Shown: positions 1 through 10,800 of the stretch, one piece after another
Layout: each line of letters opens with the position of its first letter
How positions within the stretch are numbered: position 1 is the stretch's first letter
NCBI GenBank assembly: GCA_905116865.2
Contig: CAJHNH020000238.1
Span: 203,288 to 267,287 of the forward strand
DNA from: Candidula unifasciata
Taxonomy: Eukaryota > Mollusca > Gastropoda > Stylommatophora > Geomitridae
Direction of reading: 5' to 3'
Length of the DNA stretch: 64,000 bases
Translations under genes and position numbers: made by a program
The notes under the pieces: model-generated
Seen by the model: only the letters and a program-made list of their open reading frames with translations
Database searches by the model: none
What the model was told of the DNA's origin: nothing

Positions 1-360
1 AAGCTGAATTAGGTTAAGAAATATGAACATATGGTTGATGGTCAAATGAATGACCGCTGAAAAAAAATAATTTTGTAATGATTATTATCTTAGTATCTAC
101 CTCTGTCTTTTATTACCTTATGACAGAGCTTCCCAAAGTAAACACTGCAACATACAAGTGTGCCGGCTACAGTGTGAATGTGTGTCGTGCTAATGTGAAG
201 TGTAAAAACAATACACTTCTAATCATTTGCTATCTCCTGAGGTCCCTCGATGATCTTCCAATAATCATACTTCTAGGAGAAATGTCATCAATTCATGGCC
301 TCGTGCTGTGGTGTCAATGGGGCCCATAAGGAAAGCAAAAAACAGTGACACTGCAACTTT
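1..360. other. No recognised gene (ARF6-side flank)
   Basis: AT-rich sequence with short ORFs that show no family resemblance. It should lie inside or beyond an intron of the ARF6-like gene whose first coding exon is at 1949-2030. A motif near 306-337 recurs at 510-543, so the first SINE A copy is bracketed by a local duplication. Confidence 0.4.
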
Positions 361-800
361 GCCACTGTGATGTAGTGGTTAGAAGCATTGGGCCTGAAGG
401 CCATGGGTCATTATCTCCTAGGTTGACCCAGCATGAGTACCAGGTAAAATCCAGGAAAGTAAAGACAGAAGCACCAAATGTAAGACAGGACTGTGTGCCT
501 AATTTGTAACCGTAAGGAAAGCAAGAAACAGTGACACTGCAATTTAGTACGGATAAAACATTATAAGAAGGGTTGGCACCTGTATGGATACACAACACTG
601 AGTTAATTAAATTATCTTGCTCAGGAAGCCACTGTGATGCAGTGGTTAGAAGCGCTGGGCCCCAAGGCCATGAGTTCATATCAAGGCACACTTATTTCAA
701 TAATGACTTTGCCTCCAAGGTTTCATTCAGCATTAAGTACCAGACAAAATCCAGGGAAATAAGGGCGACGGAGTAATGCTGACCATAGCACCTTCAGAAT
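361..800 (+). mobile_element. Two SINE family A copies (about 361-500 and 628-800)
   Basis: Both copies begin with the degenerate tRNA-like head (GTGATGTAGTGGTTAGAAGC and its relative). They continue into the family core, which reads roughly 'gacccagc...ggtaccaggtaaagtccagg...aagtaaaggc'. The same core is recognisable at about 17 other places in the window. The copies are old and divergent. Confidence 0.6.
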
Positions 801-1079
801 TGTGATTGGTGCACCCAGGACATAATAAAATGATCTTGTACTTTTCAGCCACAAAAGTTAGCATGCATGTGATTTGGGGCGGATGTTAATCAAGAGTTGC
901 AAGGGTACTTTTGTGTGCCCTTTCTAATGCCTTCTGCAAGCTGGTCTTTATTCCCCTAAAGTTATTCTTGGTGATGTTATTTCAACTTTTTCAATGCCCT
1001 TTCCTTGCTCTGTGTAGTCATCATCATCATCCTGTTGTGCTGTGTTTACATCACATATTGCTCGCAGTCTATTCTATGC

Positions 1080-1795
1080 ATGTATGGGTGACTGTGTACG
1101 AATAATCTGTGTGTATGTAGGGGTGACTGTATGCATGCATGGGTGTTTTATGGGTGGCTATGATATCTGTGTGTATATATATAGGGTTTTATGAGTATGT
1201 GAGGGTGTCTGTGGCTATATGGATGTTTGTGTACAATTAAATCTTTGTGTATATATATGGGTGTTTTTTGTATCTTTGGGTGATTGTGTATGACTAGGTT
1301 CTTGAGTATTTTGTACGGGTATATAAGAGTGTTTGTATAGGTGACTGTACACGGCACTTGAGTGTACATAGGCATTCGTGTATGTATGAGTGTACATATG
1401 TATTGGTGTTTGAGGTTTGTATAAATGTCAGTGTAAGTATGTACATGTATTCAGGTGTGGGTGTGTGTTAATGCCCTTGTATGCATGGGTGTATGTGTGT
1501 GGATATATGGGTGTATGGGTGTTTGTGTGAATATTTGTTTGTGGATGCACGTATGTGTATATGCATGTATATATGTATATATATGTTCGAGTGCATGTAT
1601 GTGTGCTCATGAGTGTGGGTGCTTGTACATGTCTGTATGCATGTATATATTTGTATGAGGGTGTATGTATGATGTATAAGCACATATGTATGTATATGTA
1701 TGAGTGTGCTTGTTCATGTGTCTGTATGGGGCATATACGAGTGTATATGATTGTATACGCTTGTATGCATTATTTAAATATGTATATTTTTACAC
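1080..1795. repeat. Degenerate (TG/TA)-rich tandem region
   Basis: About 700 bp of irregular GTAT, GTGT and TATATG motifs with no fixed unit. All long ORFs on either strand here are low-complexity translations of the repeat and are not genes. Confidence 0.8.
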
Positions 1796-1854
1796 AAACA
1801 TAACATGCATTACTGATAATATACAACTGTGGTATGAAAGATGAGTGCTTGGAA

Positions 1855-1905
1855 GAACCGAATGTAAGACGGGCTTGTGTGCCCAATTTGTAACCTGGCA
1901 AAAAT
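1855..1905 (+). repeat. Short dispersed repeat, second copy of the 475-510 segment
   Basis: The segment containing 'atgtaagacgggcttgtgtg' and 'caatttgtaacc' matches the sequence immediately after the first SINE A copy at about 475-510. It lies 50 bp outside the ARF6 exon. Confidence 0.5.
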
Positions 1906-1948
1906 ACAATCTGCTAGAACACCAGCCACAGAACAAGGTTAAGGATAC

Positions 1949-2043
1949 TTGTTTTCCCTGCGGCATCTAGACCCAGCATCAGTATCCGCATCTCTTTGTT
2001 GCCAAATATCTTCGACAACAGCTTCCCCATGCTGTCAGGAAAT
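1949..2043 (-). CDS. ARF6: ARF6-like small GTPase, first coding exon (partial gene)
   Basis: ARF6 is a myristoylated ADP-ribosylation-factor GTPase that acts in plasma-membrane and endosome traffic and in actin remodelling. The coding part, 2030 down to 1949, encodes 27 complete codons: [17 protein letters not shown] followed by the P-loop GLDAAGKT. Gly2 is available for myristoylation. The SKIFGNKEM stretch fits ARF6, whereas ARF1 has a longer, different N-terminus. The exon ends after the first base of the next codon at a GTATCC donor (1948-1943). Upstream of the ATG are 13 bp of 5' UTR and a CAG acceptor (2044-2046), so at least one non-coding exon must lie further right. The switch regions and the rest of the G domain are off-window, to the left. 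The exon looks intact. Identity is strong, but one exon cannot exclude a very close ARF6 paralogue. Confidence 0.88.
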
Positions 2044-2149
2044 CTGCAAATACAAGAAAGAAGGTAAACAAACTGGCCAATGAACGAAGGAACATATTAT
2101 AGAAAGCTCATATTATTTTTTCTTCTGTCGTTTACCCCACTATGGAGCA

Positions 2150-2555
2150 CAGGTTTGCTGATTACAGGTTAACTCTATCGATACCAGAAAACAGTTGAAT
2201 TAGTTAATAAATCAAAGCGTGATGCATTCCTTGGTTCCAAAATAATTACACAACCAGCTGCAGGTGTGTTGGCAACAAACAGCTTTACACTGGTTTCGAG
2301 AAGCAGTGGTGCTGACAGCTGATTGCTCATCAGAAGCAACGATGGCAAAATAAACGTAAAATTGCCTAGTGAAATTACAACCACCCCCCCCCCCCTTTTC
2401 CTGAAAAAAAAAACCCAGCCATTGCTGGTTCTACCAAGGATACACAACTATTGGAGCATAAGTCTTCTGGTTACTGGTAAATTCTTTTGGTACTGAAAGA
2501 CGGTTCAATTAGCTATGACTCAAAGTGTAATGCACTCCTTGGTTCCCCCCCCCCC
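2150..2555. repeat. Pair of imperfect direct repeats about 305 bp apart
   Basis: About 2150-2245 and 2455-2550 share an ordered set of motifs: ggtta/ctggt, then 'gaattagttaat' or 'caattagctatg', then 'atgca(t/c)tccttggttcc'. Each is followed within about 130 bp by a poly-C run. This is an old segmental or tandem duplication of unknown origin. Confidence 0.5.
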
Positions 2556-2559
2556 CCCA

Positions 2560-2790
2560 CAAGGTTAAAAGAATGGACATCATAGCATGTCAGGCATACC
2601 CACAGATGCTCCGTCTCCTGCAGGAAATGCCTACAGATGAGCAGATGCTGACAGCTGCAGCACACTGGTTGTACACATGTCACCCTTCCTCTCACACATC
2701 CTTTCTGGCTACATCCGGACTTCATTCCAAATTCATGCAAGCTTACATATGCTGTATCATCTAATATGGTATCTAAGGTCTTCAATAAAC
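2560..2790 (-). mobile_element. 3' fragment of RNase-H-bearing non-LTR retrotransposon
   Basis: The minus strand encodes ETEHLWVCLTCYDVHS, a degraded form of the TEHLW-C-x2-CCDVDS zinc-knuckle-like tail. The same tail is seen at 26870-27112 (TECLWGCPECCDVDS). This marks the 3' end of the non-LTR family whose RNase H domain is visible at 12424-12615. Confidence 0.6.
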
Positions 2791-3050
2791 TCGCGCAAAG
2801 CTTAATCTGTTACTAATGATCTTCTTAATGTGTATGTTTATATGGTTTGTTTTTTAATGCGGGGGCTTCAAATGGAGGCCTTACCAGCATCACATAAATT
2901 ACAACAACCATGCCACTGTCTTGTAACATTGGACGTCGAGAAACATATAGAAAGATACCGTTGCTCACCAAGCCACATAGAATACTTCTGTCAACCAAGT
3001 CAAATATAATAATTTCCTGAGTAATTTTAACTTTATGCTTTTATGTTACT

Positions 3051-3192
3051 AGTGTCAAACCTTTATTCCACCAGTGTCAAACCTTTATGCCACCAGTGTC
3101 AAACCTTTATGTCACCCGTGTCAAACCTTTATGCCACCAGTGTCAAACCTTTATGCCACCAGTGTCAAACCTTTATGCCACCAGTGTCAAAC
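3051..3192. repeat. 22-bp minisatellite, about 6.5 copies
   Basis: Tandem unit 'gtgtcaaacctttatgccac' plus two bases. Most copies are identical, with rare substitutions at 'ttattcc' and 'atgtcacccg'. The array sits between the ARF6 exon and the putative shared promoter. Confidence 0.95.
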
Positions 3193-3339
3193 ACGGACTA
3201 AAGCTAACAAATACAAAATTAATAAAAGAAGTGCCTTAGAATAGCTAAATAGTTACCAGAGTAAATAAGACAATATAAATATAAAATTCTGATATTAGAA
3301 GCTAAGATACACTGTCAAACAAATTATTACTATAAAACA

Positions 3340-3490
3340 AATCATTAAATTAAAGAGCAACAGAGTTATAAACGAGATGGTTTGGTCATCTGATAAGAAT
3401 GCCCTTGTACCAACTGCCATAGAAAAGAGGCAGCGGTGCAAAATGGAATGATGGCATCAAGAAAGAACAGTTATGAAAATATTAAAGGGG
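3340..3490 (+). mobile_element. Non-LTR retrotransposon C-terminal remnant
   Basis: A plus-strand frame reads RWFGHLIRMPLYQLP, the 'FGHL-R' signature found downstream of the reverse transcriptase in many LINE ORF2 proteins. No intact frame remains. Confidence 0.5.
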
Positions 3491-3499
3491 TAAAGATAT

Positions 3500-4277
3500 G
3501 TATATGTATGCAACCCTTACCATTGAAAAAAAAAAAGGAAGCTTACATCCCCCCTTGATGATGACTGAGTTCTGACAAAAATCATAAAAATCCATGTCTA
3601 CACACGACGGATCTGATAGATATTCATGAATATAATATTAAATACTCAATCATACATATGCACTAATTGGGGTAAAATTAGCTTAGCTAACAGCTGTGTG
3701 AGATGCACAGAAAGAAAGGTGATAAGCCTTGCATTCTGAATTATTGAATTTTATTATTGAAATTATTCCCACCTTAGCAGTTGGACAAGCTAGTTCACTG
3801 TATTCATTCATTTCATTATTATCACCATCATCACCTGTTGATCAAACTCAATGAACCTGCTAGGATTTTGTATCATAGTTTCACAACAATGGCCAACAAA
3901 AGTACTATAATACTCAAATAATTTCCTTAGCTAATGATTCACGTGGGACTGATTAACTCTAATGGCCCATGATGTTTAAATCAACAAAGTGTGGGTCAAA
4001 ATATTTAAATAATTAATTATCGAAGTGACGGCAATTTCTTTGGCATTTAATTTGAAATATACCACATAATTAATTTGAAATGAGCATTCAGTGGGTTAAA
4101 ATAAACCTATTAAAAATAATCTATCAGCAGTATAATTACCAAAACGAAAGAGAAACTATAATAAAGCAGAAACTAGAAGCAAATGGGCGTGCCATTGTTG
4201 GCGACATAAGAAGGGGCAACTCTTCCTACCTCCCCCCAATACCGGCAAATGTTTTCTTATTTTAAACCTCGAGGTTC
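3500..4277. other. AT-rich stretch, nothing recognised
   Basis: No domain, repeat family or strong splice-site arrangement was recognised. It should correspond to the first intron of the ARF6-like gene if the 5' UTR exon at about 4284 is real. Confidence 0.4.
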
Positions 4278-4283
4278 AAATAC

Positions 4284-4797
4284 CTGTTCTCTCCACAGCT
4301 CTACGGATCCCACCGCTTCAGAAGGTCGTGTATAGCACAATAATATCCCGTGTCTTTCTCAGCAAACGGCTAAAATTTAACCTTTGCTGTCTTTTTCCGA
4401 ACTAGATTCATTATTGTTGATCTTTTCATTTCCTCAAGGCTTCTGTGAACGACTCCATATTTGAGCCCAATGGCGGTGGTGATGACCCTGTCTACACTTC
4501 CGCTTCGAGGAAAACTAGTTCTTCATCTTTCATTCACTACATTTTAAAATATTAAATATTACAATAAAATCAATGTTTATATGTGTTAAATACATTATAC
4601 TGTATTACTATTTATACAAATCCATTAGTTTTACTTGTTATTAAATTGTGTTTGTATCATTGGATGAAAGAAGTTCCAGGAAGTCCAACGAAAGAAACTT
4701 GAATGGATGTGAGGAGAAGAAAAAGTTATCGCGGGAAGTTAGCGAAACAAATGATCTCATGTTTGGGAGGACCTGATGGACGCATAGGGATCACAGC
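4284..4797. promoter_or_regulatory. Candidate bidirectional ARF6/TYW2 promoter and 5' UTRs
   Basis: The ARF6-like gene (minus) and TYW2 (plus) are divergent, and this segment separates their first exons. It is less AT-rich than its flanks around 4430-4520. It contains CAATGGCGGTGG (4469-4480), resembling a YY1 site, and ACTTCCG (4496-4502), resembling an ETS/GABPA site; both are typical of CpG-type divergent promoters. A minus-strand donor (ACAG|GTATTTG, GT at 4282-4283) could end a non-coding ARF6 exon. For TYW2, an in-frame TGA at 4774-4776 makes the ATG at 4798 the first usable start. Transcription starts are inferred, not seen. Confidence 0.35.
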
Positions 4798-4859
4798 ATG
4801 GGCTCAGCCGAAGAATCAACAGTTTTAGTCGTGCCACTGGAGAGCGCTCAGAAGATCAG
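4798..4859 (+). CDS. TRMT12: TYW2 exon 1
   Basis: Encodes residues 1-20 (MGSAEESTVLVVPLESAQKI) and two bases of the next codon, ending at a GTATGT donor. The start is supported by an in-frame stop 24 bp upstream and by the typical short beta-strand (VLVVPLE) that opens the TYW2 N-terminal domain. Confidence 0.8.
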
Positions 4860-7800
4860 GTATGTCTTGATTTGCTGGTGTTTTGAAGAATGCGTTTAAC
4901 TGATTTCGACCACTCGAAAACAAATATACGACACATCTTCTATTTAAACTTAAACGAAGAGAGGTACTCAGGGCACTTGACTTACGCCTCCTCCCTACAT
5001 GACTTTTTACACATATTCACTTAGACTTATCACTCACACTTAATGAACTTGCTAAGACGTAAGAGTTTGAGATAACACATTAAATTAGTGTAGGCGAGAT
5101 AGTTGACAACCTAATTTGTGATGGAGTAGCTAACTTTACAGTGCGTCACGATTTTCTGCTGTGAATTAAAGAATCTGAATTGACATCGACATCACACAGC
5201 TCTCGGAACATTTTCATAAACATAAGCCAAGCGCCCAGTCCCTATCTTCAGCAGCAGGCGCAGAGTTCACATTCCGATTATGAGCTAGTAGAAGCCTGAC
5301 TGTATATCCATCTCGCCTTTCTCTTGAGTATTGAGCCCCTTGTCATGCCTTACAGCATCATTCTCCTCAGACCATGATGATGTGTTATTGAGTCTCTGCA
5401 CTGTTTACTCGCTCCCAAAAAACCTTACATCAGCTTGTCATGTATCATTTCATCACCAAATGGTGCAGGACCAGCCAATTTGTCCGCCTGTTCATTTCCC
5501 AAACCATGGTGTGACCTGGAGAATCACTTACTGGCAGGATCTTGGAAGCAATGCCTATCACTCTGCCCAGAACATACTTGTCTCCTACTTTCTCAACATA
5601 CTTTATGAGCCAGTTACTGTTGGGACATGTGTGTACAGCCGGTTCTAAAGCTAGCGGAAGGCTGCAGTGACTGCTTCCACCTCCACCCACCTTCCACCTC
5701 CATTCTTAAACTAGATGCTAGACATTGTTGCACTAAACAGTGTCCATTCACTTTTCATTTGACAGGAAGAGGTGTTGGAACCTCTCCATCTGCAGCTTTG
5801 TATGATTACTTTCTTTACTTAAGCTTTTGCAGTCCTAGCTTATTGCTTAAATTCAACATCTGTACGAAAATTAAAGTCGAGAGGATCTACTTAACTTCAT
5901 TCTACTAGGTTTTATTACAAATGACTAAGCCACCTGCCAGAGCATTACACAAACTCTAGCTTCAGTGATGATCCCCTCAGGGATCTCCAAAACGTCCTCT
6001 CGAACTGAGTCCATGAAATGAACCCACATTGCTCAAAGAGCGAGGCAAGCTGCTTTATTACAGAGAACCAATTCTATTCCAGTAATAGATGAGATAGAAT
6101 TGGACAGAACATAGCATGGAAGGGTGTCATCAGCAGAACTGATACATGCTGTTAAAGATCGCATATCATGGTGAGGCATCATTGTTTATGCCAATCAGCA
6201 AGGCACATGATGATGATGATATGACATGGGCTCATAGGAGGACCCTGTCTACAATGAGTACACATGATGGGTGGAACTGGGGGTATATGACCACATCATT
6301 CATTGATTGCTGTTTTGTTACAAAATGTAGGCCTCTTATATCTGTAAAAATGTAGACCTATTTGGTCGGTAAAATTATAGTTCTATTTGGTCTTTAAAAT
6401 TATAAGCCTGTTTGTTCTGTAAAAATGTAGGCCTATTTGGTCTGTAAAAATAAAGGCCTTTTTTTGGTCCGAGAAACTAGGTCTTTTTAGTCCTGCAAAA
6501 ATATGAACCTTGTTGATCCAAAAAAATAGGCCTTATTTGTCTGTAAAATTTTAGGCCTATTTATCTGGTAAAAGTATAGTTGTATTTGGTCTGTAAAAAT
6601 ATATTAATATTTGGTCTGGAAAAATGTAGGTCTGTTTGGTGTGTGAAAAATATATACCTGTTTGGTCTGTAAAATTGTAGGCCTGTTTGCAATATAAACA
6701 TGTAGACCTGTTTGGTCTGTAAAAATGTAGACCTGTTTGGTCTGTAAAAATTTAGGCCTGTTTGGCTGTAAAAATGTAGGCCTGTTTGTTATGTAAAAAT
6801 GTAGGCCTGTTTGGTCTGTAAAAATGTAGGCCTGTTTGGTCTGTAAAAATGTAGGCCTGTCTGGTCTATAAAAATATATTTGTATTTTGTCTGTAAAATG
6901 TAGCCCTGTTTGGTCTGTAGAATGTAGGCCTGTTTGGTCTGTAAAAATTTAGTAATATTGTTCTGTAGAAATAATCTTAATTGGTCTGTAAAGATGTAGA
7001 CCTGTTTGGGCTGTAAAAATATAGTCGCATTTTGTCTTTAAAATATAATCATATTTTGTCTGTAAACATGTACATCTGTTTGGTCTATAAATAGTAAACT
7101 CGTATTTGGTCTGTAAAAGTATAATAAGGCCTAGTGCCAAATATTTGATGCAACAATGGTGTTAAAGAGGTTATTAACTTTAAAAATAATTAAACTAAAC
7201 TGTATATCCACAGAGGTGGATGACGCAATAAAATTAATAATTAAATATTTGGTTGTAAGCATTTTTTTTCCGTCCTTATTCAGGTCCGAGTTAGAGACCT
7301 TACAGGTATGGGATGCTACACATAAACTGAAGAAACTGACAGATTCAAATCACGTAGCAATACCAATTATTGTAAATGAACAAAATAAATCACTTATCGC
7401 TGATAAGTGGCCAGATTTCGAGGTTACCAGAACATGTCTGCCTATTTCTAAAAAGGTGAAAGTCAAACAAAATAATCCTGCTGTCAGACTTCGAGATGAA
7501 ATAGGGCAACTGTTGAAACTGTATGGGATCTGTGAGTACTTGATGTGTTTTTAGTTTCGTTTTTAATGTACTGTTGTAATCAGAAATAGATTGAATGACA
7601 CTCTTTTAGTCCCCTGAATTTAGACAGGCTTGGCTCACATTAATTTCCCTTTACAGAATGACAGAGGGGATGGTGTAAATTTAAAAAAAAAAATGCAATT
7701 GAGGATTTAATATATTTCTAATGCCTATAAAAGTATATATTTTTTTAAAGGGGGATGAATACACATTTTGAATCTGATGGTTTTGCAGCCACAAGAGCAG

Positions 7801-10800
7801 TGATTATCCAAATTTGAGAATAGCACTTTAAAGTTTGTTCAGTTTCCTAACAGATTCAACAGTTTTGATGCAAATGTGGGTGACTGTCACATTCTTCATA
7901 AATGAAATTGGTCCTCCTCGATTTACCCCATCAGAGCGAACAGCTGACCACTCAGTGGCCGCTGGTGTAAATTTACTATCTGAATCACTTTCCTCTCATG
8001 CATCCCTCCTTGCTGGATCTACCTTAATTCTTCATTCACACATTCTTACACATGTTGTTTTGTCTAATCCCATGTCTTCACAATCAACATTCGTTAATAT
8101 ATGGTCTTCAGAATATCTCTCTGGTCCAGTACCAGTTTCCTCTCAGCTATCACATTTAAGCATACACTAATCCGCTCATTAATTTCGTCGCACTCCTGCA
8201 GTTCCTTGACAGTTTATCCACCTGATTCGCTGCAGTGTTGGCATACTGATGCCACATTTGTCCATTTCGAACCTTCCTCAGTACTGAATGAGAATCCGAC
8301 ACAATAATTCCTCTGGTAACTTTGTTTTCTACTATGCAGATCAGGAGAAGAAATGCTTCTGTTGAAAATCTGCTGTGAAAACAGGACACCAGAAGAGTTA
8401 GTATTTTGTTTTTCGTTGTTCATGAGCCTGCATCTGTCAGTATGTAATAATTACTTTGGAGAAAGTATTGGTACTTTTTAAAGACACCTTACTGTGAGTA
8501 CTTGGCACCTTTGTTTCTACAAAAAAAATCCCTGAGCACATGCATATACATATGTGCGTATGAGATACAAGGATTGCGCATATGTATGTATTTTGTATGT
8601 GTGTGTGTGTGTAAGAGTTTTGGCTGTTACCTGCATTCATCTCATTTTTGTCAGATTTTCAAAGAGCTCACAGTGTTTTCATTTTATTTTCATTAGCAGA
8701 AGAGCTGTTAAATGAAGTTCCTTCAAAATGGGAGAAGCATGGTGACCTTGTGATTATACCAACACATTCGTTCTCATCTTCAAAATGGGCTGCAATTGGT
8801 AAACACTTGGCATTGTCTGTTATAAAGTGTCAACCAAGTTTTTTTTTGTTTTTTGGTTTCTTTAAAAGACTGGTTTTAGCCTTTTAAACCAACATGTTCA
8901 CAGAACTCACCAGAGTAGGGTCTTCTAACATTTTAGGTTTGGAGGTCACCCATTTATGGATTGCCAGTTTTCACTTTAAAAAGTTGAGTTGAGTCAAGAA
9001 TTGGCATCGCAGCACTTGGGGCATTCCCATGTTCCTATTAACCATCACGTGATGTATTCTCCTTTTATTTATATTTGGTTTGAGCATAAAACAGAAATCT
9101 GGCTTTCTCTTTTGTCATGTCTCTTTGAAAGTTATTCAGTCCTTATATTTTTTTAATAGTAATTTTTTTAAACTACTGCATCCACTGAATTGAACGGTAT
9201 TACAGAATCACCAAGGTAGAACTCTGGAGAGAACTAAACAAATTCCAGTGAATCAACAGGTGAGGAGAAGATGCTGGCTTTGAATAGGAGACTCATTGAG
9301 AAAACATGTTGGCGATATAAATAGAATGCCTTTGCCCTTAAACTGACAGACTAGAAAAGTAAAAGCAGGCCAAACAAAATATATGGTGAAAATGATTGGA
9401 GGGTGTGGGGACGGGGTGAGTGCATGAATGTCATAGGATAGGATGACTTAATTGTGAGTTGTTTTAGGGCCTACCATCTGTGGCTAAGGAAATGTGAACA
9501 TGCTTCGTAATGCTAGGGTCAATTAAAGCTGCAAGCCATTTGGCAGCTGACTGCTTTGCTTTGGGTTTGATAGTGGCATCGAGAGTCGACCGTCCAGAAA
9601 GCAGTGGCAGATATAAATTTGCCTATAAAAACCGCAACAGCAACAACACAAATGCTGTTGTTGATTCTGCAATGTCCTGTAAAAGATCGAAACTAACTTT
9701 GAGACCCTGTGCTCCATTGGGGGACGAAAGGTTGATGAAGAAGTTGTTATACCATGTTCCATATGTTGATTCTTGGTGAGGGGAGATAGACACACTGATT
9801 CTTAGCAAGTGATGTCGGCAGTCAGGCTAGTATGAAGAAATTGTTCAACTGAACCGATAAAAAGTAAGTAAAGGACCCTTTTTGACGCCTTTAGGCATAT
9901 AGGGCTAGACCTATAGAACTGCGATGTTTTAAAAAGATGGCTAATTAAGGAATTGCTGAAATCAGACATTTTACAGATGTTACAGCCATTGAAAACACAG
10001 TTCAGCATGCCAAACACCATTTTATGGGTGAGCGCAGAAAAATAATTTCCCGGTTTGGTCATCTAATACGAAAACCTGGCACCAAAAGAGTTAGTATACT
10101 GTTTTTTGTTTTCTTTGTGCCATGTTGGCATCTGCCAATGTTTGATGTACAGAAATTGTGACCTTTCCCCCTATAATGTATTTCCTTTACAGGTGATCAG
10201 TTGTGGGAGGTGGTAGCCAAATGCTTGGCTTGCAGAAGGCTAGCTCGTCATTCAGCTATTGCAAATAATGGATTCCGGAGTTCAAGGGTCATAATGCTCA
10301 TAGGTCAAAATGGGGAGGTTACTCATGTAGACAATGGGATCAGGTGAGAAATTTAAAAATAAATTCAGACAAGCATAGATGATAAGGCATTTTTTTATTA
10401 TTTTTTTTTAATTTTAAATGTTGGTAAGCTTTTCTCTTTGTAAGTTCCTTCCATTCAAGACATCTTCAGTCCTCTTTTTATGTGTCCTTCTCTTCTAATC
10501 ATTTTGTGGAACAAAAGTTGTATGTATCCCAAAACAAATGACTTATTAAATTGATGAACATTAAAAGGGATGAATGCATAACAGGTGAAGAAATGGAGAA
10601 ATGTCTGGACAACAACTTGTATCATCAGTGATAAGATAAAGAAGATGACTGTGTAGAGGGCACATCCTGAGGAGAAATGTTCAGGAGAAGATCGGAGCAC
10701 TTATGGTCATGTGATATGAAGATAATCTTTAAATAAACAGTGAGGAGTAATGGACAGAGAATCACCAAAGTCTCTAAGGAGAAACAAAATGGTTGAAGTA

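Noticed and set aside
3051..3192. CRISPR-like appearance of short regular repeats
   Set aside because: Contiguous tandem units with no spacers, in a eukaryotic intron region.
7156..7283. ATG at 7156 as start of a separate gene
   Set aside because: The region ends in a clear splice acceptor and the following frame is TYW2 exon 2; the upstream part is intron.
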